DNA from: Drosophila miranda
Taxonomy: Eukaryota > Arthropoda > Insecta > Diptera > Drosophilidae
Reading direction: 5' to 3'
Length of the DNA stretch: 64,000 nt
Assembly: GCF_003369915.1 (NCBI RefSeq)
Contig: NC_046677.1
Coordinates: 22,028,913 to 22,092,912, forward strand
Shown here one piece after another: positions 34,501 through 46,461 of this stretch; positions within the stretch are counted from its first letter, which is position 1, and each line of letters starts with the position of its first letter. The notes below the pieces were generated by a model, which saw only the letters and a list, made by a program, of their open reading frames with translations, did no database searches and was not told the origin of the DNA. Both the position numbers and the translations under genes were made by a program.

Positions 34501-36175
34501 GTGCGCACCTCCTCCGGTATCTCCTTGTCCGGCAGCACCGAGTACTGCATGAGCATGGGTCGTCCGTATTCCATGGCCTGCTTGTTCTCGTTGGGCGGCA
34601 CAATCCAAATACATTTGACCACCGACTCCAATGTGGGATTCTCATCATAGTAGGGTGCTGCAAGAAAAGATTAAGAATTATAAACATTCCAAAAATCTTT
34701 AGGCTATTCTCTGTCATACAAAGAATGAGGGAAACACAGGGCGTGTAGGTTAGATCGCTCGCCCCGCGCATTCGTATCTGGTAGTCCAGCTGAGAGTCGC
34801 AGTCACGCAGTGTGGGCTCCGCTTGGAACTTGGGATGGGAGTGATACCATCCCACCAGCAGCAACTGATCCTGGATCATCATCTTCTGTATATCGCGCTC
34901 CACTTCGCCGGCTCGCTGTCGATCGAATCGCGTGTTGCGACAAGGATATGTCTTTGTAATCGATAGAGCTGCCGAAGGAGTAAAGTTTAGACGAGGTTAG
35001 GGCTGGTCTCTAGACTCTGGAGATGTGGAACCACGAGCCGGACTCACTGTGTGTGTTCATGTCCCAGGTGCCGCCCAAGTAGCCGCAGACCTCGCGCACT
35101 GTCAGATGGCTGTGGAAGTCGGCCAGCAGCAAAGCCGACGAATTAATGGTTATCAGGAAGGGCTGCAGTTTACCCACAGACGTGAACGGCACGGACTCAA
35201 TGAGCATGTTGGCATCGCTGTGAGTAGATCTCCATAAGAATTCAGACTTTCAACGGTTATGGAAAATACTCACTGAACAATATTCCGATTCGATATGCTG
35301 TTGTGTGCGAAAACAGTCCTCTTCACGATTATCTCCGGAGAGTCAGTCTTTCGCTCAGCATCTACAACGAAAACAATTTATAATGGATTACCAACAAAGG
35401 AAGGCCAGGTAGCTGGCTGGACACATACCTGTATCACCGTCGTCAGGTGTGGATTCCTTTTGCAGGGCACACTTCCGCAGATAGGTGTTTTTGTACGAGT
35501 CCAATTTCTTGTTCTTGTACTTGACCGATGCCCAGCCGCAGCCGCTCTTCTTCTCTGGATTGATGATGCGCTTGCAGTGCATGGCCCAGGCACTGGGTGT
35601 GAGAAATATCGTTTCAGTCTCTTGCGATTTGATTTTGCCATCGGACAGCAGGTCGCCGACAAACTTCTGGCCAAGGTACTCGATGGTCATCAGACCCTTG
35701 CCGGGCTGCAGCACATTGGCGGCCATCAGCGTTTGCAGAGTAACGTTGCGTCCGACGGTGCCATTGAAGCCCTCGTAGTTCTCCTTGGCCTAAAATTTAA
35801 AGGTGCATGTGTGAGCACAGGCGGGCAGATATGTTTGTGAGTAGCCATGCTCACCTCATCGTCGTTGTCGTCGTCCGGCGCATCACTGTCCACATCCTTT
35901 TCACAGAGACTGTCGTTTAGTATGGTCGCGGGTGCTGCTGCAATATCGACTACCGTTGGCTCTGGATCCGGGATGGCTACGGCGGTTGTCGGTGTCGACA
36001 AATCGCATTCCCCATCCCCCTCGCAATTATTTGTTGTTTGCGGCAGCGGCGGCGGCTGCTGAGCCTCCCCCTCCCCATCGCCCTCACCATCAGAGCTGCT
36101 TACCACCTGGTTCTCGCCGCACTCGTCTACTTGGTCGCCATCGACCAGTGAACCATTTTCCACGCCGTTCTCCAT
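31533..36175 (-). CDS. CG4751: RAMA-MPN/JAMM domain protein (MPND-like, 1437 aa)
   Basis: MPND/2A-DUB-related protein; the mammalian relative binds methylated DNA through its RAMA domain. Coding exons on the minus strand: 36175-35855, 35789-35429, 35361-35274, 35217-35048, 34968-34720, 34657-31533, all joining in frame. The order is an acidic N-terminus (1-107), a RAMA domain (about 108-230: GRNVTLQTLMAANVLQPGKG, CGWASVKYKNKKLDSYKN), then the MPN domain (about 265-420). The MPN domain has FHSHLTVREVCGYLGG, VGWYHSHP and TLRDCD. JAMM metal residues (Glu, HxHP, Asp) are present, but the usual Ser before the Asp is Thr. The last exon (over 3 kb) then encodes a long low-complexity tail rich in Ala, Ser, Gln and Gly with poly-Q and poly-G tracts. 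It is head-to-head with RfC38 (318 bp apart). Confidence 0.9.
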
Positions 36176-36493
36176 GCGTCTTCGTCTAGAATTTGATCAA
36201 CAAAGCCTTAAAATTAATGCAATTCTCCTCACAACGCCGCAGAATTTGTGTATGTGGTAGCAAAGTAGTGTTGGTTTATTATAGAGCTGCAGAAACATCG
36301 ATGGCAACATCGATAGTATCGATGATTGTGTGTGTATCGCATAAAATATATACATAAATTTGCGACAATTCGATAATTTCGATATTTGTTACCATCGATG
36401 CTTCTCTCATCTCTAGAAATTGTGCAAAAAGGCGCGATCTCCAACAAAACAAATCAAATTCGGCATTTAACTCACATTTTATTATATATTTAA
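36176..36493. promoter_or_regulatory. Bidirectional promoter CG4751/RfC38 with ATCGAT/CGATA cluster
   Basis: The 318 bp between the two start codons holds ATCGAT at 36297, 36309, 36318 and 36394, plus TTCGATA variants near 36369-36383. These resemble DREF sites (TATCGATA) and BEAF-32 sites (CGATA clusters), both typical of housekeeping and DNA-replication promoters in Drosophila. RfC38, a replication gene, is an expected DREF target. No TATA box is evident for either gene. Confidence 0.65.
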
Positions 36494-37656
36494 ATGGCGC
36501 TTTGGGTGGATAAATACCGGCCCCGGGAACTAACAAAGCTAGATTTCCACAAGGTAAAAAACGCTGACGCCATTAAAATGCTGTGTATACATTCTTGAAA
36601 AAACAATTGAAATTTCCATTAATTTTTGCATGCAATCTACAACAGGAGCAAGCCGAAAACCTGCGCAACCTATGCAAGCAGAGTGACTTTCCTCACCTTA
36701 TGTTCTACGGGCCATCCGGCGCCGGTAAGAAGACGCGCATCATGTGCCTACTACGGGAAATGTATGGAGCCGGCGTGGAGCGCCTGAGGAGTGAAACAAT
36801 GACCTTTACCACGCCATCCAATCGAAAGGTAGAGGTAATGACTGTCAGTAGCAACTACCACTTGGAGGTGAACCCGTCGGATGCAGGCATGTACGACAGG
36901 ACGGTGGTCATCGATCTGATCAAACAGGTGGCCCAGACCCACCAAATCGAGATCAACGGCCAGCGGGAGTTCAAGGTGATTGTCATCTCAGAGGGCGACG
37001 AGCTGACCAAGGATGCCCAGCACGCTCTGCGTCGCACTATGGAGAAGTACGTGGCCACGTGCCGCATCATAATGTCGGTAAATTCGACTTCTCGCATCAT
37101 CCCAGCCATACGATCTCGTTGCCTGGGAATTCGCGTGGCCGCGCCTTCTGAGGCAGAAATGACCGCCATTCTGCAGAGCACCTGCAAGCGCGAGGGCCTC
37201 GCCTTGCCCGTCGAGCTGGCCAAGCGGGTGGTGGACAAATCTGAACGGAATCTGAGGCGCGCTCTGCTGATGCTCGAGGCTGCCAAGGTGGCCAAGTCAC
37301 CGTTTACGGCCCAGCAGGAAGTCCCCGACCTGGACTGGCAGGTCTTTCTGCGTGAAACTGCCTCACAGATCATCAGCGAGCAGACGCCCGCCAAACTGGA
37401 GAAGATACGCGATCGTTTGTACGAACTGCTAACGCAGGGCGTACCACCCAATCTTATATTCCGCGGCCTCGTCGAGCATTTGGTCAGCAATTGTGATATG
37501 TCCATCAAGGCAAAAACGCTCGAGCTGGCCACCGAATACGAGCACCGCATGCAAAACGGCGCCAAGCACATCTTCCACCTGGAGGCCTTTGTTGCCCAAT
37601 TCATGAGCATTTACAAAAAGTTCATGTCCGAACTACTCATGACGGACGACTTTTAA
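36494..37656 (+). CDS. RfC38: Replication factor C 38-kDa subunit (RFC3 type, 356 aa)
   Basis: Small AAA+ subunit of the RFC clamp loader that opens and loads PCNA during DNA replication and repair. Two exons: 36494-36553 (MALWVDKYRP, the RFC box I hallmark) and 36646-37656. Walker A is YGPSGAGKKT. The Walker B-like region is VIVISEGDELTKDAQHALRR, and the SRC arginine-finger motif is IRSRCLGIRV. The C-terminal collar follows. Length equals the known fly protein. It ends 47 bp from the Nup160 stop codon, tail to tail, with AATAAA at about 37693 for RfC38, so the 3' ends probably overlap. Confidence 0.96.
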
Positions 37657-37703
37657 GATTAGCATTTAATTCGAAAAACATACATTTTACTAAATAAACT
37701 GAA

Positions 37704-40700
37704 TTACTGGCGTAGTGTCTGCAGCTGCTGCTCTTCCCGATTCCGCAAAATGGCCACTTTCATTTTATCCGATGTGGTACGGCTGACAGTCTCAATGTAT
37801 CTGGCCACATCCTCCTCCAGCTGAATGCAGGCCACTTCGTATTCCGAATTTTCCTTGCCATTGACCTTCAGGGCGTGCAGCAGCAGATCAATTGTGTTGA
37901 TGGGGAATGCGAGCTGCGGAGTCGTCACATTGATCGACTGCTGGAAATCAAAGTATTCGCTGCCTGCCCCGAGCATGGCACAGATCATCTCGCTGGCCAT
38001 ATCGGCGGCCTCCAGCAATCGATTGTGCCTGACGTACAGATGCAACAGCTCGCGGGAATTGCTCAGCTTGTAGGAGTCGTACAGCCACTTGGGCACAAAT
38101 GCGTTCATCGTGAGCAGTCGGTTCACGACGCTCTTGCGTATGACTGTCGTGTCCTTGAGCTCGTGGTTGAGTATCAGCTTCTGCAGCAGGGACCATGCCA
38201 TATCTGCGGCATTGTTACGATGTGGTAGATCTAATAAGAGGATAATCAGAGATTAAATCAATTGAAATTTTAGAATTTAGACAGATTTATGCACCTGCCA
38301 GATCGTTTTTCTGCAGCCAGGCCCAGGCATCGCTGGCCTTCTCTTCTGTGGCGGTCACACAGGCAGCGGCCAGGCTCTCAAATGTCGGCAGCACAGAGAA
38401 TTTGTGCCCGCGGGACAGTTTCAGGGCAGCCGTATACAGACCATAGCTTACCAGGAGATAGGATAGCTCCTCTGCCCCTGACAGCTCATAGGCGGCTATG
38501 TCCTTTCGATAGTGTGAGAGCTCCTTCAATGCCACGTTGTAGACAAGCTCGCGACGTATGTCGGCCAGCTCTAGGACCAGCACTTCATCGTCGATCGGCG
38601 GCAGATCATCTTCGTTATCCAAATCCATAGCCGTCAACTCCCGCTCGTCGCCAATGATTGGCTTGGCTATCCATCTGTACCGACTGTCGACCAGATTCAG
38701 GCAATTTACACAAATCAGGAGCGCGGAGCAACGCTTTTCCAGTGCCTTTGGGTCATTGCTGCTCACCTGCAACCGCATGGCCTGCTCATACATGACTGTG
38801 GCAGCCTTGCGCATATTACCCTTGCTCGTGTGAAAAGCATACAAAAAGTTATAGACGTCATTCTGATCGATGTTCAAAGAGCGCGCGCGCGACTCCACAA
38901 TGCTCTCGAACTCGTTCTGCAGGCCATTGTAGGGGAGCTTCATAAGCAGATCCAGGTTCTTGCATTGAAACAGCGTCACCACCAACTGACGCAGGCAATC
39001 CTTGCGCCGTGATATGTCGGCATTGTAGATTAAAGCGTGATACGCGTCTTCGTAGTGGCCCAGATGCATATGGTTATTGAAGACTATAGACTGGAACATC
39101 GGCAACTGTGGATCATGATCCCCCAGCTTGCTTATGGCCGTAAGAGCCAGCTGAATGATGCAGTCGACGGCCGAATACTGCTCAAATAGCTGTATAACCT
39201 TCAGATAATAATGCACCATCGCCTGTTTTCTATCCTCCACTGATGGTCCATCATCATTGCCCAGTTCGAGGCTCTCTTTCATTTGACTGTACAGCGGTGT
39301 GGTCTTCAGCACGTGCTCAATGAGGAATGCATCGTCGAGCACTATTTCAGCTGTATTCTGAAAGAGGATCACTGCCTTTTGTGACTCGCCGCAATCCAAC
39401 AGCGTCACAGCCAGCATAAAGGCTCCTGCGAAATAAAGATTGGATTTGGCATTGATGGGATAGGCAACTTCTTCGACGGACTACTCACGACAATAGGATT
39501 TGCTTTTGCACCAGCCGGACAGCAGGCGCACATAATCCTGCACAATGATTTGATGGCATGTGCCATAGAGCCATTCTGGGAATACATAGCTGGGAGATTC
39601 GGGCCATCTGAAAGGACAGACATAAACATAAATAAAGTACATAAAGAACCTACAAATATTTGGCTAGGGCTTTACTCACAGCATCTGATTGCTGTAGGTA
39701 ACCAGCTTCAGCAGCGTTTGACGCAATGTTGCTGGCTCCGTCTCCAGTTGCATGCTCGACTCCTTCAGCAGCTTCGACAGAGCACTGAACAGACCCTTGG
39801 AACGTAGGAATAAACAGAGCAGCGTGGTCTGGTCATTCCCATAGCCACGCACATGGCTTGAGTACGGTCGTGAATAGCCATCAAAGAGCTGTGCCCGATT
39901 GAGGCGCTGAATGGAAGCCTCACTATAATATGAACACGATTATAATCATTCAATGTTTAGGATTCAGGGTCTTTTTGCTTACAAGCCTGCTGGGGTATTT
40001 GAGGAAATGGGTGTCACGGCCATCCAAACAAGAGTGTAATACGATCTCATGTAGTTCTCAGTCGTCGTAAGGAAACTTTGATCCGTCTTACAATGTTCCT
40101 GCTCCAAAATGTAAAGTACAATGAGTAAATTGCGGCAGACAGAAAAGCTGTAAAGGAGATACAATATTAAGTGTAATTAGATGCAGATTAAATGAGGGAT
40201 ATATTTGTATTTATATTGTACCGTATCAAAACCATTTGTTTGAACGTCTCGGCTAGAATGGATATTCCGTATTCGCTGCCAAACAATGCCCCAGTTGGCA
40301 GCAGGAAACGCGTGGACCTGGCATAATCTGCAAAGAGAAAATAGAGAATAAAACAATAATAATATGAATAAAGCTATAACGATTGGCTCTACCGTTTGAC
40401 GGCGATGCATCCGGATCGATCACGCAAAGAATATTCAGCAGCATATCGACAGCGTCCTGCAGGTTGGGTATATGCTCTAGCTTGATCTTCAGTTTCTGAA
40501 CGGTGTCCATGGGCAGGATGGCGCCAGTGTCATCATCATCTAGGCTTCTGGCAACCAGTTTGGCCACCAGATCGATGGGCGACTCTCGCTGATACAGTTT
40601 CTTATCCATTTCCATTTTGACATCCTCTGGGATGGTCTTTTCCACCTGAGTGACGATCCTTATTAGCTCAGCGAATGCTGTCGACATTGAGAGATTGTCT

Positions 40701-42635
40701 TGAAAGAATGGGGACATCAGCGAGGCCACATCTGTGGCTTGCTCTCCAATGAGCAGAATATGCTCCCACAGTTCGCATGGACGTAGCAGGGCAAAAGATT
40801 GCCGCCTGATGAGGCATGCCGCATCCATGCCACCCAATATGGACAAACCAATGGGCTCCGAGTACTTGATGTGGTATTGCTCGCAGCAGGAGTAGAAACG
40901 ATCCCATAGCCTAGTGGCGATTTCTAGATACTCCTCATCACTGACCACAAACTCCTTGAACTCGTTCTGGATCTCATCCTCGACGGCCTGGCACACCTGC
41001 TCCTTGAGCACTGTCATCGACAGCTGCCTAACATCAAACTGCAGGTTGACGCGTCGGAACATCTTTTGGGGGGAATCAACAATAGATTAATCTACATTTC
41101 AGGCAAAGATATACTCACATATAAGGCCTTGGTAATCACAGTCCGATCGAATCGACCCGGATGGAAGATGTACGAGCAGTAGGCCTCGCGTGGATCGATT
41201 CCCTGCTCCGTGGTGAGACAATAACGATCCGGTGGCGGTTCTAGGACAGAAGAAACCCATTGAATGGCCTGATTAGAGCCATAATGAATCGTCGAGGCAT
41301 TAAAATCCCCTTCAACATTGCTCCAGAGCGCCCAGATGTGTGTGAGGGTGACATTAAAGTCGATCAGATCCATGTCTGGTGCCACCACTGTGTGCTTCAC
41401 AACCAATTCTATGTCTCTGGAACCCACATCTGTCATATTCTTGTCGATTTGCACGCAAACAAACTCGGCCCCTTCGTCGTTTGAGAGGAAGACGCAAAAG
41501 TTTCGGTCGTCAATTTTTCGTATCACATTTGTTTGTGCTGCAAAAATAAACCAAGTATGCAATTAGCAGGTGCAAAAATTGAAGCTATAGAATTCGAACA
41601 CTTACGTCCTTGTGCTGTTGGTGCTCCTACACCCCCACCAGAGCAGCAGTTAATGGTGGATACTGCCTGCATAGTATCCAATGACCAGAGTCGCAGCTCA
41701 TTGCTCCTGTAAACAACCAGAAGATAGGTCTTGCCATCGATTTCACTGAATGACATGTCATTGGCCGCATCCACAGAGTCCGCTCGTCTAATAAAATAGC
41801 AGAAAAAGACAATATTAAATCGGTATGGCATGACCCAGAAGCTGCGGCACTCACCTCAGAGCACCCGCAAATTTGTACAGAAATCGAGGCATCAGATGCG
41901 GTTCCTTGACCTCTTGCGTTACAGTAGCGCCATCGATACAGTTCATCACGTGGTGCAACAGCTTGTTCGGGTAGGCCACCGCAAAGTGGGCTACTTGAGC
42001 GTGCCCCGACATAAACGAAGCAGCGACAGTGGGCATTCCAAGTCCGTCCGTAAGAAAGTACGCACTTGGATCGTCGATCTTTTCAGTCACATCATAGAAT
42101 ATAGATTGTGACTGCAGATCGTCTGGCCCAGCAGCAGCGCCCACATCTACAGTAGCCGTCTTCAGTGGGAACACATATCGATGGACACTGCTCACAGTGA
42201 CGACCAACAGTGTAATGGCTTGTGGCTGTTCCGTAAGGGAAACATTGAGCACAGTCGACTCATTGAATCGCATACGCAGTTGGTTCCTGACAAGTGATAT
42301 ATCCAAGCTAACTTCACCGAGCTCCAGCACCGACTTGTTAGTCCGCCTTTGGGCAAAAATATTAGTTGCTTTACCGATTTGTTCACAAATCAACTTACCA
42401 ATATATGAATCGGTTCCGGTACATCACGTTATTGTTTTTGTAAGAATGTCCGCCAGATATCTCAAAGTTTTGGGAGTCCTGCAGACTGTTCAGTGTATCT
42501 CCTGGCAGATGGAAATTAATAAATGGTCTCTCTCTTTATCTGGGACAACCTACCCGTATGTATCGTAACATCTATCCAGTCTGCTGGCTTCAGGTTTTTA
42601 TTCGCAACTTCGCGGTAGCTCATAGTAACATCCAT
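37704..42635 (-). CDS. Nup160: Nucleoporin Nup160 (1412 aa, 12 exons)
   Basis: Scaffold subunit of the nuclear pore Y (Nup107-160) complex. Coding exons on the minus strand: 42635-42554, 42501-42399, 42346-41855, 41787-41606, 41537-41119, 41062-40393, 40327-40222, 40147-39983, 39922-39680, 39607-39489, 39425-38295, 38230-37704. They join in frame to 1412 residues, essentially the known fly length. The N-terminal half is the beta-propeller (for example YLLVVYRSNELRLWSLD). The C-terminal half is alpha-helical solenoid (ALTAISKLGDHDPQLPMFQS, CNMRKAATVMYEQAMRL-type repeats). The start is taken at 42635 (MDVTMSYREV), although the frame is open further 5'. It is head-to-head with Csl4 (206 bp). Confidence 0.94.
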
Positions 42636-42841
42636 GTTGAAATCTGAGATTAAATTAAATACAACTAATAACAATCCGGAAAAGGTTAAATTTTTGACGC
42701 CGGCAACTAGAGCTGTACTTTTTCTCAAACATCGATGTTTCATCGATTGTTCTCAAAACATCGAAAAACATTCCGAACATTCCGATATTACCTATAGATA
42801 TTCTGTGCACACATGTGCCATTTTGACAACAAATTGAAAAA
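42636..42841. promoter_or_regulatory. Bidirectional promoter Nup160/Csl4
   Basis: The 206 bp between the start codons carries ATCGAT at 42731-42736 and 42742-42747 and a further ACATCGAA at about 42769. This is a compact CGATA/DRE-like cluster of the same kind as at CG4751/RfC38. No TATA box is seen. Confidence 0.55.
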
Positions 42842-43521
42842 ATGAGCTCAGAAGGAGATGAAAATACAGTTGTGTGCTTGCCAGGAGAACGCTTGTGCCG
42901 AGTAGAAGACAATGTTGTTTTGGGCATAGGCACATACGAACAGAACGGCTACATCTACGCCTCCAAATCGGGGGTCGTGAACATTGAAGAATCTGGAGAA
43001 AACGTAAGTTGGCCTGAGGGACGACCTGCCGCAATAAATTGAAGCAACCAATTGCCTCTTTGCAGTGTCAGGTTGTAAGTGTTCACAAGCCAGGCTTCCA
43101 CCTGACCATTCCGGCCACCGGGGACGTCGTCACAGCCCGTGTTCTGGTCACAACACCAAAGTTCGCCAAGTGTGCCATATTCTGCGTGCGAAACGTCTTG
43201 CTGGAGAGCAGCTATCGCGGGCTGCTGCGGAAGGAGGACGTGCGGGAAACAGAAAAGGATCGTGTCGACATATACAAGTCGTTCAAGCCTGGCGATGTGA
43301 TACTGGCCCGCGTCATCAATCAAATGGAACAATCATTTCTCCTAACCACTGCCGAAACAGAGCTCGGTGTGGTCGTAGCCTATGCCAGCGATGCCAGTAA
43401 AACCCGAGTGCCTATGGTGCCGGTGGGCTGGAGCGAGATGCAGTGTCCACTGACTACCATTAAGGAGCCCCGCAAAGTGGCAAAAGTCCTGCCTGAAAGT
43501 TCAATAAATATAATCAAATAA
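42842..43521 (+). CDS. Csl4: Exosome cap subunit Csl4 (EXOSC1, 205 aa)
   Basis: S1-domain cap subunit of the RNA exosome. Exons 42842-43003 and 43066-43521 join in phase 0. The N-terminal part has CLPGERLCRVEDNVVLGIGTY, as in Csl4 proteins. The S1-like OB fold follows (IPATGDVVTARVLVTTPKFAKC, FKPGDVILARVIN). The C-terminal part lacks the full zinc ribbon but keeps MQCPLTTIKEPRKVAKV, the conserved end of animal Csl4. It is transcribed divergently from Nup160. Confidence 0.94.
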
Positions 43522-44987
43522 TGCCCAGTAATTTATGTAACATCTAAAAAAAATCATTAATAATTCTCGGTTAGTCACTAATTAATTCTGTAACGTTGCC
43601 TTAGATTGCGGCTGTACGTTCATTCTATTTCCATAGTTACATGTTCTATAATAATTAGTATTTATAGGAACATATTAAAATTTTCTATATAACCAGACAA
43701 AAGCATACAAATTGATAGCATCCATTGGATTCAATTCCATTGGATTTTCTTAACTTAAAACATTCCTATCCAAGGCATTCCTCAGCCTAATCATCTGATT
43801 GGTGCGATCGCATCGTCAAAATTCCCCCTTCAGAAGGGAAAGAAGTGAATGAACCTTAAGTTACCATAGCTACGTCGTTAGTTCTCGTAACTAATCTTGG
43901 CTGGTTGCCACGGTTCTCATGTCAATTTAAATGCATTGTTGTACATATTTATTTGATTGGGAAGCGATGAACCCAGGAACATGAAAGCCAATTGAGTTTA
44001 TCAATTGATCTTATAATATTGAATATGTAAATATAAACATTTTAGGTGTGATTTAATGTTTTTTTAATGTACTGCCACCTTTGCGATCTATTATTTCCCC
44101 TTCTGAGCGTAGAGCATCTCCTGCAAGAATCAAACAATTTATCCTCAAGTAATTTAAGGGTCAGCTCATCCATAAAAATCAGTAGATTTAGACTCAGGAA
44201 AGCTACAGGCAGGACATGTGGAATAACAATCTGGTGGTCTACTGATCTTATATTACATTTTTCATATATGTATAAAGAATATTGCGTCGCAAATACAACG
44301 CCAGTTATAGAACAAGTCAAAACATTTGTCGTTCATATAAAAGTTTCCTCTAATTCACAAACCAAATTATCGAGGAAATCAAATAAGTCAAATAAATGGT
44401 AATATATGTACGCGTCATAGCATCGCATGGGCTCCATAAAACACTAACCCGTTGCCAATCAATGTCGAGGGAAACTGTTATTGAGTGGCATGTGCTATGC
44501 AAATAGGAATTCGCTTCGCGTGTTGGAGCTGCGACTAATTCAATCAGAGGAGTAGGAGCATAGCAGGCAGGCAGGCAGCTCCTGGACTAGGCCACGTTAT
44601 CTTGTCTTGCCAAAAATGCAAATGCATAAAATGTTACAGGTGTGTGTCTGGGAGTGAAGGAGTGAAGTCCCGGTCGAGTCCCAATCCCAAGCATGGGGGA
44701 TGGATGGATGGATGTGTATGGCCAATCGTTGTTTGGTCGATAGGCCACGCGGCCGGCTTGGCTATTCGAAGACTGGTTAATATTCAAATTAAAGTAAATC
44801 GAACCAATATGCACTCCAAGTGAACATTGTATTGTAGTTGTAGTGTTGGCCCTGTCGCAGTTGTCAGCTTGAGCTGGTCTCACAAATTCCGAGAAGCCTA
44901 TAACATAAGTTTGAGCACCGGGCGATTGCTCAGTCGGAAATAACTCGCGAGGACAACAGCATACCGGCAACGGAAGCGAAACTCATC
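43522..44987. other. Intergenic, Csl4 to Dnaaf4-like; no gene seen
   Basis: About 1.47 kb. The first kilobase is AT-rich. From about 44450 the DNA is more GC-balanced and includes a GGCA repeat (44566-44577) and GGAT repeat (44698-44712), and probably the promoter of the next gene. Overlapping ORFs at 44042-44402 on both strands have no recognisable content. Confidence 0.6.
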
Positions 44988-45793
44988 ATGGTGCAGATAT
45001 CGCAGACCGAGGACGACATCAAAATTTCAATTGAACTTAATCGTCTGGTGACACGGAAGCCGGACGTTGTCCTTCTGCCCCAGTACTTGAAGTTCAATAA
45101 TCCGCCCATATTCTTTGAGCGTCATCTGGCCCAAGAGATCGACGAGATGGCCAGGTTATTATCATACCTTCTATACACACATATATTCCTCCGTGAGTAA
45201 TGATATGATAACATTCGTTCAGTTTTTGCCGCATCTTCAAGAACGAGGCCCGCATCGTGCTGGTAAAGAAGGAGAAGGGCGTTTGGCCAGAGATGTTTCA
45301 GAAGCTTGACAAGGAGGCACTCTTGAAGAAGCGCCTGGAAATCGCCGATCTCATTGTAGAGCGCAACAAGCAGCGCGATCAGCAGGCCATGGAACGATAC
45401 GAGAACAAGCGTCGCGCCGAAATCTCGAAGGAAATCAAGCGCGAAACAGAAATGAGGGATCGCGTCAAGCAGTTCCAGGATAATGCCCGACGTGAGGCAC
45501 TTGTGGTGGATGTGCGAAAGGAGACATCCACGAAATCTGTCAGTCCCCCATTACACGCCCCCTATCAGCAACAACCGGCCCCGACAGCTGCCGCTCGCCT
45601 GTCCACTCCACTGACTCGTCCCCCGATGACCACCGTACGTGGCAGTGGACGCATCAGTGTGAGCTTCACTAATGAACACAAGCGGGTCACTCCCAAGCGC
45701 GAGTCCCAAACAGACATACAGATGGCCTTTGCGGCGGCCGGCAAACCCACTGACCCGTCCATGAAGTCTCCTATGGATACTCTGGATGAATGA
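44988..45793 (+). CDS. Dnaaf4: DNAAF4/DYX1C1-like protein without TPR domain (245 aa)
   Basis: Dynein axonemal assembly factor 4 helps pre-assemble axonemal dynein arms in the cytoplasm; in flies this would serve sperm flagella and ciliated sensory neurons. Exons 44988-45154 and 45223-45793. The N-terminal p23/CS domain (about 1-85) ends in ARIVLVKKEKGVWPEMF, as in DYX1C1. A long charged helix follows (about 95-160, KRAEISKEIKRETEMRDR) and then a linker. Near the end is GRISVSFTNEHKRVTPKRESQ, matching the pre-TPR motif of the human protein. The C-terminal TPRs of the human protein (420 aa) are missing, and the stop codon is clean. From memory the D. melanogaster homologue is equally short, so this is a lineage trait. 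The donor AG/GTTATT is weak. Confidence 0.85.
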
Positions 45794-46461
45794 TTATCCC
45801 CACATCATCACAATATTATACATATGTATATCCCTTTTTATGCGTGTGTGTCTGAGCCTGTGCAAAACTGGTGTTTCCTATTTTCATATCTCTACAAATT
45901 TAAACTTGAATTAAACTAAAAGACAAGTGGGTTTCAATATCTTGGGAACATCAATATTGTATAATCACTAAATATATTAGATAAAACCTAGTCAAAATTA
46001 TGCAGGGCAAAACGTAATAATAAACAAACATTTAACCACCTATAATTAAAAATCGTTTTCTTGGTCAGCGTCTTCCTGATCTGCTTGACGCGGACAAGTA
46101 CTGGGGCCCAGCCGGTTCCAAAAGGTAGATTCCGCATACAGGAGACACAGCCAGCGCAGCCACAGACGCTTCCATCTCCAAACCGCTATTATAGTTTCTT
46201 TAATGTTAAAAATAAAACGAAAACTATAAACAAAAAATTGGCGGTTTAACCAACTACAGTGCTGGCAAACGACATAGACCGCTGCAATATATCGATACAC
46301 ATCGATAGGATCAGCTGATACACAGTTTTCTTCGTTCGACGACGTTGCTTCTTTTTTTCACATTTTTTTTTGCCGCTATGAAACTTTAGTAATCTGTAAA
46401 GAATCGTATTTAATTTGTAAGAAAACACACATTTGGAGACTGAAAGAACCAGGATAAACCC
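45794..46461. promoter_or_regulatory. Dnaaf4 3' region and ATP13A1 promoter with exact DRE
   Basis: 668 bp between stop and start codons. TATCGATA, a perfect DREF element, lies at 46290-46297, with ATCGAT again at 46301-46306, about 160 bp before the ATP13A1 ATG. A conserved-looking GC-rich block at 46060-46190 interrupts otherwise AT-rich DNA. A very small minus-strand ORF there cannot be supported (see rejected list). Confidence 0.6.

Noticed and set aside
36855-37610. 251-codon minus-strand frame opposite RfC38
   Set aside because: Antisense shadow of a conserved exon.
44042-44402. Overlapping frames on both strands in the Csl4-Dnaaf4 spacer
   Set aside because: AT-rich, no motif and no exon signals; the two frames exclude each other.
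46046-46190. Possible microprotein on the minus strand between Dnaaf4 and ATP13A1
   Set aside because: GC-rich island with three short competing frames (about 36-55 codons). None recognised, so it could be a small gene but cannot be supported without conservation data.
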